Origin: Cystobacter fuscus DSM 2262
GTDB taxonomy: Bacteria > Myxococcota > Myxococcia > Myxococcales > Myxococcaceae
Assembly (NCBI RefSeq): GCF_000335475.2
Contig: NZ_ANAH02000004.1
Coordinates: 124,001-188,000, forward strand
DNA length: 64,000 nt
Reading direction: 5' to 3'
A program made the translations under genes and the position numbers. Under the pieces are notes generated by a model. That model made no database searches, was not told the DNA's origin, and saw nothing but the letters and a program-made list of their open reading frames with translations. This document shows, one piece after another, positions 16,571-24,190 of the stretch (the first letter of the stretch is position 1; every line of letters begins with the position of its first letter).

Positions 16571-17737
16571 TCAGGCTCCGGGCCGCGCCTGCTTCCGGAC
16601 CTGCTCCCAGGCCTCGATGATGCGGCGCGTCTCCTCCTGGGCCAGCGCCTGCAGCTTGGGCCCGAGCTGGGCGACCTTGTCGGGATGGTACCCCGCCACC
16701 AGGGCCAGATAGGCCCGCTTCACCTCCGCCAGCGGCGCTCCGGGCACGACGCCGAGCACCTCCCACGGCGAGGGCGGTGGTGCTTCCGGCGGAGCCTCCT
16801 CGCGCGGCCCAGGCTCGGCCTCGGCCTCCACCTCGGGCTCGACCTCCTCGTCATCCGCCGCGTCGGCCGGCGCGAAGCCCGCTCCACACTCGGAGCACAG
16901 CAGCCGTGCGTGCCGCACCCCGGACTCCGCCGGGACGGCGCGAAGGTCACAGCAGTCTCCGCACACGAGGTGGTGACACTGCTCGCAGCGGGCGGCGGAG
17001 GAGGCCTCGTCCAGCCCCAGCCCACACCGGGGACAGTCGTCGGGCAGCGGTGCCTCCTCGCCACAGCGCACGCAGAAGGCCCACGCCCGGTCGAGGCGGC
17101 TCTCGCACTCCACGCACTCCAGGCCGCCAGCCTCCGCGTGCTCCCAGCGCTTCGCCTCGCCACACCACGGACAGTGCGGCATGAGCCACGCCAGCTTCCC
17201 CCTGCACTCGCTGGAGTCACAGTCGAACTCCAGCCGGTACCCCCGCGCGACAGGGGAGGGCTCGTTCTCCTCGTCGAACGACTCGCCGCAGGCCCAGCAG
17301 CAGTTGAAGCGCTGATGCGAGGGCGCGCCGCAGACGTCACAGGACGGGTTGCCGTGCTCGGCCTCCCACGGGACCTCGTCACCACAGGCGGGGCAGAAGC
17401 CCATGCACGGCTTCACGTCCGGGTGGGCGCAGGCCTCCCGCGCGGCCCGAGCGGCGCGCTCGCGTTGTCCCCGAGGCGCCGCAAAGGGCGGCGTCTCGCC
17501 CCGGTCCGTCAGGACTTCCCACAGACAGGAGCGGCACACCCGTCCCTTCACGTGCCCGCGCTCCTGTCCGGACATGCCCGCGCGTTTGCGGAAGACGCCG
17601 GCCTCCAGCACGTGGAGGCCCAGGCACGCCTGGCAGACGGCGTCGCCACAGGCCTCGCAGTGCCCGGTGAGGCGTCGGCCCCCGAACCCCAGGATGCCGG
17701 GCGTCAGCATCTTCATGCAGCACGGACAGGCTCGCAT
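16571..17737 (-). CDS. Multi-zinc-ribbon protein with C-terminal J domain
   Basis: A 388-residue cytosolic protein starting MRACPCCMKMLTPGILGFGG. The first 300 residues carry at least ten CxxC pairs arranged as zinc ribbons (for example CEACGDAVCQAC, CPACGDEVP, CWACGES, CPWCGEAK, CVRCGEEAP, CEQCHHLVCGDC). An acidic/proline linker follows, and a C-terminal J domain with helix II/III HPD loop YHPDKVAQLGPKLQALAQEE. A J domain stimulates Hsp70 (DnaK), and the zinc ribbons probably bind the client or nucleic acid. J domains are usually N-terminal, so this order is less common. ATG 17737 has AAGGA upstream. The last 81 bp recur at 11858. Confidence 0.8.
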   Translation of the reverse strand: MRACPCCMKMLTPGILGFGGRRLTGHCEACGDAVCQACLGLHVLEAGVFRKRAGMSGQERGHVKGRVCRSCLWEVLTDRGETPPFAAPRGQRERAARAAREACAHPDVKPCMGFCPACGDEVPWEAEHGNPSCDVCGAPSHQRFNCCWACGESFDEENEPSPVARGYRLEFDCDSSECRGKLAWLMPHCPWCGEAKRWEHAEAGGLECVECESRLDRAWAFCVRCGEEAPLPDDCPRCGLGLDEASSAARCEQCHHLVCGDCCDLRAVPAESGVRHARLLCSECGAGFAPADAADDEEVEPEVEAEAEPGPREEAPPEAPPPSPWEVLGVVPGAPLAEVKRAYLALVAGYHPDKVAQLGPKLQALAQEETRRIIEAWEQVRKQARPGA

Positions 17738-17937
17738 GCACTTCCTTCGCCGGGTGGGGCCCCGTCCCTGGAGCCGGTGCGTGGAGTCCTCCGGCATGCC
17801 CGAATCAGCGCCCGGGGTCCAGAAAGCAGCCGGTCCCGTTCCGGCGGGGTAGAACGGAGCCATGGACGTCGTGTTCTTCCTGACTCGCCGTCGGCGGCCG
17901 GGGGAGGGTGGGGAACCCCCTGCTGAGGAGCCGCGTG

Positions 17938-19293
17938 ATGTTTTCCAGGCGATTGCTGGCGGTCGTTGGAGTGGTGCTGCTCTGGAGTCTCTCGGAGCCC
18001 GCCCGGGCCCAGGCGCCCGACTCCCAGGGGCCCGCGCGCCTCGCGCTGCGCGCCGCGAGACTCTTCGACGGGAAGAACGCCCGGCTCCTGCCGGACGCGG
18101 TCGTCCTCGTCGAGGGAGCGAGCATCCAGGCCGTGGGCACCCGCCTCCCCATTCCTCCGGGAACGCGGGTCATCGACCTGGGCGACGTCACCCTCCTGCC
18201 AGGGCTGGTGGACGCGCACTCGCACCTGCTGCTGGAGGTCCCGCTGGACAGCGCTGGCTCCCTCCTGGACTACGTGGCCCGGACGAGTACCGCCGAGCGC
18301 GCGCTGCTGGGCGCGAAGCTGGGCCGCGAGATGCTGGAAGCCGGCTTCACCACGGTGCGCGATCTGGGCAATTCCGGTCGGAATGGGGACGTGGCGCTGC
18401 GCAAGGCCATCCAGGAGGGCTGGGTGACGGGGCCGCGCCTCTCCGCGTGTACCCGCGCGCTCGCGCCGCCCGGGGGGCAGATGGACACGCTCCAGCCGCT
18501 GGCGCAGGGCCTCATCGAGGAGGAGTACGCCACCGTCTCGGGCGTGGAGGCGGCCCGGCGCGCGGTGCGGCAGGCGCTCTATGACGGCGCGGACTGCATC
18601 AAGGTCATCGTCGACAACGGCCCCAACCTGCTCACCCTGGAGGAACTGAAGGCCATCACCGAGGAGGCGCACCGCCGCAAGCGCCCGGTGGCGGCGCACG
18701 CCACGAACGACGACAGCGTGCGCCTCGCGGTCCAGGCGGGAGTGGACTCCGTCGAGCACGCGTACTCGCTGCCCGAGGACGTGCTGGCGACCATGGCGCG
18801 CAAGCGCATCTTCCTGGTGCCCACCGATACCGCGGCGGCGGATTGCGTCAGCGTCGGGGCGACGGCGGCCGACCCGGAGCTCCGGCGCCGCCTGGAGGAG
18901 CGCTGCAAGAAGGGCATTGCCCGGCAGCACGAGCGCCTCCGTCGCGCGGCGGCCGCGGGAGTGCCGCTCGCCGCGGGCTCGGACATGTACGGGGCGATAC
19001 CGGGGCTGACGCGGGGACAGGCCAGCCGGCGGGTGCTCACCGCCTATGCCGAGGCGGGCCTGTCACCGGTGGACATCCTGCGCATGGCGACGGTGAACGC
19101 GGCGGAGCTGCTTCGCCTGCACGACCGGCTCGGCTCCCTCGAAGCCGGCAAGCTCGCGGACGTGCTCGCGGTGAAGGGGGACCTGCTGAAGGACCTGGGC
19201 GCGCTGGAGCAGGTCCGGTTCGTCATGAAGGAGGGCCGGGTGGTGCTGGACGCCCGGGCCGGGGAAGGACAGGCCGAGGGCTCCGTGCGCTGA
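17938..19293 (+). CDS. Secreted amidohydrolase (imidazolonepropionase/prolidase-like)
   Basis: A 451-residue metal-dependent amidohydrolase. The signal peptide (MFSRRLLAVVGVVLLWSLSE, then PARAQA) directs it to the periplasm. Metal-binding motifs are visible: DAHSHLLLE (HxH), IKVIVDN with the carbamylated-lysine strand, VAAHATND, VEHAYSL and the final aspartate in AAGSDMYG. The family hydrolyses C-N bonds, often Xaa-Pro or Xaa-Arg dipeptides. ATG 17938 follows a GAGGAG ribosome site at about 10 bases and starts the signal peptide, so the upstream in-frame ATG is not used. It is divergent from the J-domain gene. Confidence 0.85.
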   Translation: MFSRRLLAVVGVVLLWSLSEPARAQAPDSQGPARLALRAARLFDGKNARLLPDAVVLVEGASIQAVGTRLPIPPGTRVIDLGDVTLLPGLVDAHSHLLLEVPLDSAGSLLDYVARTSTAERALLGAKLGREMLEAGFTTVRDLGNSGRNGDVALRKAIQEGWVTGPRLSACTRALAPPGGQMDTLQPLAQGLIEEEYATVSGVEAARRAVRQALYDGADCIKVIVDNGPNLLTLEELKAITEEAHRRKRPVAAHATNDDSVRLAVQAGVDSVEHAYSLPEDVLATMARKRIFLVPTDTAAADCVSVGATAADPELRRRLEERCKKGIARQHERLRRAAAAGVPLAAGSDMYGAIPGLTRGQASRRVLTAYAEAGLSPVDILRMATVNAAELLRLHDRLGSLEAGKLADVLAVKGDLLKDLGALEQVRFVMKEGRVVLDARAGEGQAEGSVR

Positions 19294-19470
19294 CGGGCGC
19301 CTCGCCCGCCTCCACGAGCGCTCGCTGAACCTCCTTCACCGCGTCTTGGCCCGAGTAGGGCCCCAACCGAGCCAGCCGCGCTCTCATGACGTGCTCCAAC
19401 TCGGCGGCCGTGGCGAAGCGGGGAGAGCGCGGTGGAGCAGCTCGACCGGCGCAGCCCGGTGAGCTTGCTG
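19294..19470. other. Short region with a possible antisense coding remnant
   Basis: On the minus strand the segment reads TAAELEHVMRARLARLGPYS followed by GQDAVKEVQRALVEAGEAP with plausible codons, running into the amidohydrolase 3' end. It could be the tail of a lost gene, but without a family match or start I do not call it. No other feature is visible before the tmRNA-like remnant. Confidence 0.3.
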
Positions 19471-19507
19471 GGCTTCTGAATGGGGAGGCGGCGGGAATCG
19501 AAGCCGC
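19471..19507 (-). other. tmRNA-like 3' end remnant 3 (best preserved)
   Basis: On the minus strand: CGGCTTCGATTCCCGCCGCC, then TCCCCA and TTCAGAAGCCCAGCA. The T-stem/loop and acceptor strand are nearly intact, and the 3' flank is shared with the remnant at 6824 (both continue TTCAGAAGCxCAGCA). It fits a 3' end of ssrA or a tRNA carried along by integration events. Confidence 0.5.
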
Positions 19508-19617
19508 GCCAGGAGGCGCGAAATTCCCATCAGAATCGCCCCCTGACCTCGTCACCGCACGGTCCGCATCAGCCTCTCTCGACAGCGCCACAATGACCCC
19601 TACGCGCCTCGACAGAT

Positions 19618-19650
19618 TATCTAGCGCGCCATATAAAAGCGCACTAGATA
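19618..19650. promoter_or_regulatory. MarR-type operator palindrome
   Basis: TATCTAGCGCGC and GCGCACTAGATA form an inverted repeat with one mismatch around CATATAAAA, ending 7 bp before the ATG of the MarR gene. Position and symmetry suggest autoregulation by that repressor, with the central AT-rich part as the likely -10 region. Confidence 0.65.
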
Positions 19651-19657
19651 GTAGGTC

Positions 19658-20101
19658 ATGGCCCGCGCTCTTCCGGAGTCTCGACACTCAGTAGGCAAGC
19701 AGCTCTCGTTCGCCCTTTACGGTGCCGCCAACCGGATGATCCGGATGCACAAGCCGTTTCTCGAGCCGCTGGGCCTCACCTTTCCCCAGTACCTGGTGAT
19801 GCTGGAACTCTTCGAAGGTACGCCGCGCACGATTGGAGAGCTCGGCGCGAAGCTGGGCATGGACACCGGGACCATCACCCCTCTACTCAAGCGCCTCGAA
19901 GCTTCCGGTCTGGTCACGAGGACGCGCGACTCGAATGACGAGCGGCGCGTCCTCGTGGACCTGACGCCCGCCGGAGAGGCGCTTCGAGAGGACGTTTGGG
20001 GCGTCTCCGGCAAGATCAAAAGCGCTTGCCGGCTCACCGACAGGGAAATGGCCGAACTCAGGGACACGCTCGACGGCCTTGCTCGCTCGCCCGGCGAGTA
20101 A
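19658..20101 (+). CDS. MarR-family transcriptional regulator
   Basis: A 147-residue winged-helix regulator. The N-terminal dimer helix is followed by FPQYLVMLELFEG, the recognition helix region TIGELGAKLGMDTGTITPLL with KRLEASGLV, and the wing with RDSNDERRVLVDLT. The pattern is closest to the OhrR/HosA group. No reactive cysteine equivalent to OhrR Cys15 is seen at the N-terminus, so peroxide sensing is doubtful. It is followed 39 bp later by a nitroreductase, its likely target, and preceded by a strong palindrome that it probably binds. Confidence 0.87.
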   Translation: MARALPESRHSVGKQLSFALYGAANRMIRMHKPFLEPLGLTFPQYLVMLELFEGTPRTIGELGAKLGMDTGTITPLLKRLEASGLVTRTRDSNDERRVLVDLTPAGEALREDVWGVSGKIKSACRLTDREMAELRDTLDGLARSPGE

Positions 20102-20140
20102 CCACGACTTTCGACATTCCAAGGACAAAGGAGACAGCCC

Positions 20141-20854
20141 ATGAGGGAACATCTGATCGACCCGATGGCGAAAGCGCCCTCCAAAACCATGCTCTCGTTT
20201 CACGAGGCGGTAAGAGCGCGACGTTCGTTTCGAGAGTTTCGCTCCGAGCCGTTGCCGCACGCAACCCTCCTGGAGCTCGTCGAGGACGCGCAATGGGCGC
20301 CGTCGAACTGCAACACCCAGCCGTGGAGCGTCCACATCGTCTCGGGGGAAAAGTTGTCCCAGCTTTCCGCCTTGCTTCATGCGAAGAACGACGCCGAGGA
20401 GTTCACTCCTGATTTCGGCTTCGACATGGGCGCGTTCTACGGGAACTACAGCGCGAGAAAGGACGAGCAGGGCAAGTTCTATTACGAATCCCTGGGCGTC
20501 GCTCGCTCTGACAAGGAAGGGCGCAGACGCGCCGCCGCGCTCAACTATTCGTTCTTCAACGCTCCTCACGTCGCGCTGCTCTTCATGCCGTCCTTCGGCG
20601 ACAACGTTCGCGTCGCGGGAGACATCGGGATGTACGGGCAGACCTTCTTGTTGTCGCTCGCGGCCCGTGGCCTCGGCGGTATCCCGCAGACCGCGCTAGG
20701 ATTCTTCGCGGGCGCCATCCGCGGGTATCTCGGCATCTCTGACGAGTTCAAGATGCTTTTCGGCATCTCGTTCGGTCACCCGAGCGAAAACGCCATCAAG
20801 GGACCGCGTCTGGGACGAGCTCCTTTGTCGGAGAGCGTGACCTTCCACGGTTGA
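20141..20854 (+). CDS. Nitroreductase-family protein
   Basis: A 237-residue FMN-dependent oxidoreductase. Signatures are the flavin-phosphate-binding RARRSFREF near the N-terminus, APSNCNTQPWSVHIVSG, and the second FMN site GLGGIPQTALGFFAG. The enzyme reduces nitro compounds or quinones with NAD(P)H. It lies 39 bp downstream of the MarR gene and is probably in the same operon, so the pair looks like an inducible detoxification unit. The start at 20141 follows AAAGGAGA about 9 bases upstream. Confidence 0.87.
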   Translation: MREHLIDPMAKAPSKTMLSFHEAVRARRSFREFRSEPLPHATLLELVEDAQWAPSNCNTQPWSVHIVSGEKLSQLSALLHAKNDAEEFTPDFGFDMGAFYGNYSARKDEQGKFYYESLGVARSDKEGRRRAAALNYSFFNAPHVALLFMPSFGDNVRVAGDIGMYGQTFLLSLAARGLGGIPQTALGFFAGAIRGYLGISDEFKMLFGISFGHPSENAIKGPRLGRAPLSESVTFHG

Positions 20855-20959
20855 TGGGACTCTCCCTCCGGGACCCACCTCCCCCACGGGGGCAACCTGG
20901 GCCTGCGTGTGCCTGAAGGGTCGCACGCGGGTCCTCATCACTCGCATTGGAGCTACCTG

Positions 20960-21979
20960 GTGGCTGAATCAAATACCGCTTCCGTTTGCATCGTTGGCGC
21001 CGGTTCGATGGGCGTCCTCGCGGGCTATCACCTGAAATTGGCAGGCGCAGCCGTCACCTTCCTGGTGCGGCCTCATCGCCTGGAGCAATTGTCCAGGCCG
21101 CAGGTGCTTTACTCCTACGACGATAACAGTCTGAAAACCTATTCCGGCTACGAGCTGCTCACCGACCCGGCCAGGCTGGCGGGAACATCGTTCGACTTCG
21201 TGGTCATCACGATGGACGGAGCGGCGCTTCGCGCGGAAGCTGGCGTGAAGGTTGTGGACGAGATCGGACGCGCCTTTCGGGGTACGTCGACGGCAGTCAT
21301 CCTCGGCAGCGTGGGCATCGATCTCAGGGCGTGGTTCCTCGAACGGTCCGGGCTCGCGGGGGCACAGGTGATCAATGGCGTTATGGCCAACCTCGCCTAC
21401 GAGGTGCCGGCCGCGACGATGCCGGTGCATCCCGGCGTCAAGCCGGACCTGCTCGCGCACGCTGACTATGCCTATCGGCATCCCTCTCCGGTCGGCTTCG
21501 TCGTCGATCGCACCGTGCCGCAGGTGGCGCATGATTTCGCGGCGCTGTACGACCGCAGCGGCGTCTCGCGGTGCAGCGTGATTTCGCCGGACGAGTACAA
21601 GTTGTCCGTCGCACTGTTCGCGACCTTGGCCGCGTGGGAACTGCTGGATTGGCCCGCGGCCAGGGACATCAACCCGACTGACGAGACGTGGCGGCTCGGT
21701 AACGACGCCATGCGAGAGTTTCAGCGCTTGTCGGTCTTCGGCTCCGCGGGCCTCGTCGCCAGCGAGCAGACCAATGCCGAAACGACCTTGGAGTTCTTCC
21801 GGCAGCAGGAGGAGAGTGCCCTGCCGCTCGATGTGGCAGCCTTCAACCGATATCACCACGGCGGCAAGGTCAACGGCCAGGACCATGGAATATTGCGTGA
21901 AGCGCTGAGCCGCGGAGAAGCGGAGGGTGTCGAAATGCCCGCTCTTCGCGCGCTGGTTGCGCGACTGCCAAAAAGGTAA
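20960..21979 (+). CDS. Ketopantoate reductase-like NADP-dependent enzyme
   Basis: A 339-residue protein with the ApbA/PanE fold. The N-terminal Rossmann motif is SVCIVGAGSMGVLAGYHLKL, followed by VTFLVRPHRLEQL and a C-terminal helical domain ending GEAEGVEMPALRALVARL. In PanE this fold reduces 2-dehydropantoate to pantoate. Here the C-terminal domain is diverged and the usual late lysine-containing KP/N motif is not obvious, so the substrate is open. GTG 20960 is chosen because GGAG lies 7 bases before it and upstream codons are atypical. The gene is separate from the nitroreductase (105-bp gap). Confidence 0.8.
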   Translation: MAESNTASVCIVGAGSMGVLAGYHLKLAGAAVTFLVRPHRLEQLSRPQVLYSYDDNSLKTYSGYELLTDPARLAGTSFDFVVITMDGAALRAEAGVKVVDEIGRAFRGTSTAVILGSVGIDLRAWFLERSGLAGAQVINGVMANLAYEVPAATMPVHPGVKPDLLAHADYAYRHPSPVGFVVDRTVPQVAHDFAALYDRSGVSRCSVISPDEYKLSVALFATLAAWELLDWPAARDINPTDETWRLGNDAMREFQRLSVFGSAGLVASEQTNAETTLEFFRQQEESALPLDVAAFNRYHHGGKVNGQDHGILREALSRGEAEGVEMPALRALVARLPKR

Positions 21980-22018
21980 TCGCAGTCGGAACGGCGCGCT
22001 GGCTCCGTAGAAGGGTAG

Positions 22019-22074
22019 AAGGTGTCAAAGGACTCGTTCCAACAACTCCCGCCCTACGAGTCGTCTGACACCTT
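22019..22074. repeat. 56-bp palindromic element, copy 2
   Basis: The same element as at 8377: left arm AAGGTGTCAAAGGACTCGT and right arm ACGAGTCGTCTGACACCTT, with two mismatches in 19 and the same 18-nt loop (TCCAACAACTCCCGCCCT). It lies between the 3' ends of the ketopantoate-reductase-like gene and the LysR gene. It may also act as a bidirectional terminator. Confidence 0.7.
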
Positions 22075-22123
22075 TCCCGCCTTTCCCGGCGCACTTTCCC
22101 ACAATGCGAAGGACGACCGCGCC

Positions 22124-23026
22124 CTACCGCCGCAGCGTCTCGACGATGTGGTCGAGCACCACTCGGGTCTTGGCGGTCATGCGGTGGCCCACCGGGATCA
22201 GGGCATGGGCGGGCGGCCCCGGCGCGTCCGCTTCGGGCAGCACGTGGACCAGGCGGCCGGCCGCCACATGGGGCTGGACGAACCGGTCGAGCATCTGCGC
22301 GACGCCGAATCCCAGCACGGCGGCTTCGACCAGCGCATGCCCGTCGCCCAGGATCATCGCGGGTACCGGCATGAGCTCGCGGCGCGCGCCATCGTCGAGC
22401 AGGGACCAGCCGCGCACTTGCCCGGTATAGCTGCGGAACAGCAGCGTGTCGTGGCGCTGCAGATCCTCGATCGACGCGATGGCGCCGCGCGCGGCAAGGT
22501 ACGAGGGCGCGGCATACAGCGCCAGCTTCGTGTCGCAGATTTTACGTACCGCCATGTCGCTGTCGGGCGGAAGGTGGCCGATGCGCACGACGATGTCCCA
22601 GCCTCCGGCCACCGGATCGGACATGCGGTCGGCCGTGGCCATTTCGACGGTGACTCTGGGATGGCGTTCGCGCAACCGGCCCAGCGTCGGCAGGACCAGG
22701 TGCCCGAAACCCGTCGGCATGTCGACCCGGACGCGGCCCACCGGTTCGGCGCGGTGCGCCGCCAGTGACTGCTCCGCATCGCGCAGGTGCCCGAGCGCCG
22801 CGAGCGCGGCGGCCAGGTAGACCTCGCCATCCTCGGTCAGGCGTACCGCGCGCGTGGTGCGCTGGAACAAGCGGGTACCCAGGTGCCGCTCCAGCCTTTG
22901 CACCGCCTTGCCGACGCTCGACTTGTTGGTGCCGAGCCGCTCGGCCGCGCTGGTGAAGCCGCCGGTCTGCGCCACCGCGACGAAGGCACTGATGTCCTGC
23001 ATGGATGCGCCGATCGCTGCTTGCAC
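22124..23026 (-). CDS. LysR-family transcriptional regulator
   Basis: A 300-residue LysR protein. The N-terminal winged helix is DISAFVAVAQTGGFTSAAER with LGTNKSSVGKAVQRLERHLG and the linker RLFQRTTRAVRLTEDGE, followed by a two-lobe effector domain (residues about 95-295). The GTG start at 23026 has GGAG five bases upstream; ATG 23002 lacks a ribosome site. It is divergent from the lactonase-like metallo-hydrolase and so probably controls it. The codon pattern of this pair differs somewhat from the flanks, which suggests transfer. Confidence 0.87.
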   Translation of the reverse strand: MQAAIGASMQDISAFVAVAQTGGFTSAAERLGTNKSSVGKAVQRLERHLGTRLFQRTTRAVRLTEDGEVYLAAALAALGHLRDAEQSLAAHRAEPVGRVRVDMPTGFGHLVLPTLGRLRERHPRVTVEMATADRMSDPVAGGWDIVVRIGHLPPDSDMAVRKICDTKLALYAAPSYLAARGAIASIEDLQRHDTLLFRSYTGQVRGWSLLDDGARRELMPVPAMILGDGHALVEAAVLGFGVAQMLDRFVQPHVAAGRLVHVLPEADAPGPPAHALIPVGHRMTAKTRVVLDHIVETLRR

Positions 23027-23062
23027 TGTCTCTCCGCGGGCAACAAAGAAGCGCAGTTTAGC

Positions 23063-23080
23063 AGGTCTATCCCGGGAGAC
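23063..23080. promoter_or_regulatory. Possible LysR binding palindrome
   Basis: GGTCT-ATCCCGGG-AGACC lies in the 141-bp divergent region between the LysR gene and the metallo-hydrolase. Its symmetry and position suit an operator, but LysR boxes are weakly defined and this is the only support. Confidence 0.35.
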
Positions 23081-23167
23081 CGCGTGGGCATACTGGCTTC
23101 ATCGGTTGCCGGGATCGCCAACGAATCCCAGGTCCTTCGAGTACGCCAATCCCTATTCCAGGAGTCG

Positions 23168-24079
23168 ATGATGAAACGCTTCTTTTCCGCACTTGCCGCA
23201 TTTTCCTTCGCCGCCCTGTCCTTCGCCGCCGGTGGGACAGCGTCCGCCGCCCCGTCCGACGTCCGGATGTACAGGCTGGACTGCGGCCACATGACGCTCG
23301 GCGACCTCTCGGTCATGTCCGATGAAGGGCTGTACAAGAATCGTTCCTACGACATCGTCATGTCGTGCTACCTGATCAAGCACGGCAACGACTGGGTGCT
23401 GTGGGATACCGGGCTGCCGAAAAAATACCTGGCCGGCCCCATCACCGAGGGCAGCTTCACGACCAAGCTCGACCGCACGATCGTCGACCAGATCGGCGAG
23501 CTCGGACTGCGTCCCGACGACATCAAGTACGTCGCCGTCTCGCATTCGCACTTCGACCACTCCGGCCAGGTCGACGACTTCCCGAACGCCACCCTGATCA
23601 TCCAGCGCGCCGAACTCGAGGCCATGGCCGATACGGAGAGAGCATCCAGCCACTACATCGTGGGCGAACTGTTCAGCTCGCATGTTTCGGGTAAGGACCT
23701 GAAGCGGGTACGGGTCGTCGACGGCGACGTCGATCTCTTCGGCGACGGTACGCTCACGACGATCCAGACGCCGGGCCATACGCCGGGCAGCATGGCGCTG
23801 CTGCTCAAGCTGGACAATGCCGGATACCACGTGCTGTCCGGCGACCAGTGGCACTTCAGGGAGAACTACGAGCGTCACCAGGTCCCGACATGGAACTACG
23901 ACCACGACGAGACGATCGCATCCGGCAAGAAGCTCGACGCGGTGATCGCCCGGACGCATGCGAAGCTGATCATCCAGCACGAGCCTGCCGATAACAAGAA
24001 GCTGCCGACGGCGTATGGGCAGGAGAGAGGCCGTGTTGAGGGGAGGGCTGGTGCAGAGGGGCCGAAGGAGGGCCGCTGA
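23168..24079 (+). CDS. Exported MBL-fold hydrolase, N-acyl-homoserine-lactonase-like, 3' end replaced
   Basis: A 303-residue precursor with a Sec signal (FFSALAAFSFAALSFAAGG, cleavage near TASAA). The metallo-beta-lactamase fold has HSHFDHSGQ near residue 127, TPGHTPGSMAL, GDQW and IIQHEPAD. The arrangement VSCYLIKHGNDWVLWDTGLP near the N-terminus is that of AttM/AiiA-type lactonases, so quorum-signal degradation is possible but untested. The last 23 residues (GQERGRVEGRAGAEGPKEGR) are encoded by a dispersed repeat that enters at 24009, so the native C-terminus is lost. All zinc ligands remain, so activity may survive. Divergent LysR upstream. Confidence 0.82.
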   Translation: MMKRFFSALAAFSFAALSFAAGGTASAAPSDVRMYRLDCGHMTLGDLSVMSDEGLYKNRSYDIVMSCYLIKHGNDWVLWDTGLPKKYLAGPITEGSFTTKLDRTIVDQIGELGLRPDDIKYVAVSHSHFDHSGQVDDFPNATLIIQRAELEAMADTERASSHYIVGELFSSHVSGKDLKRVRVVDGDVDLFGDGTLTTIQTPGHTPGSMALLLKLDNAGYHVLSGDQWHFRENYERHQVPTWNYDHDETIASGKKLDAVIARTHAKLIIQHEPADNKKLPTAYGQERGRVEGRAGAEGPKEGR

Positions 24080-24105
24080 CGGGTGCCCCCGGGCGATGCG
24101 GCAGG
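24009..24105 (+). repeat. Dispersed GC-rich repeat, copy 4 (opposite orientation, partial)
   Basis: Starts with the family terminus CGGCGTATGGGCAGGAGAG, followed by GAGGCCGTGTTGAGGGGAGG and GGCCGAAGGAGGGCCGCTGA, the reverse complement of the blocks in copies 1 and 2. The terminus sits inside the reading frame of the lactonase-like gene. Confidence 0.6.
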
Positions 24106-24129
24106 CCGGTGCGGAGAGAGTGCGGCGCT

Positions 24130-24190
24130 GAGAGGGTGTCGCTGAGAGGGTGTCTGAGAGGGTGTCAAAGAACTCGAGCGACACGCTCTG
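24130..24190. repeat. GAGAGGGTGTC tandem repeat and palindrome at the transposase 3' end
   Basis: Three tandem copies of GAGAGGGTGTC (about 24131-24166) lead into GGTGTCAAAGAACTCGAGCG ACAC, in which GTGTC and GACAC flank CTCGAG. The TGA stop of the Y1 transposase lies inside this palindrome. Its GGTGTCAAAG start is shared with the 56-bp palindromes at 8377 and 22019. Confidence 0.55.

Noticed and set aside
19223-19687. Minus-strand frame with TAAELEHVMRARLARLGPYS
   Set aside because: Possibly a gene remnant, but it overlaps the amidohydrolase end and the tmRNA-like motif, has no start and no family match.
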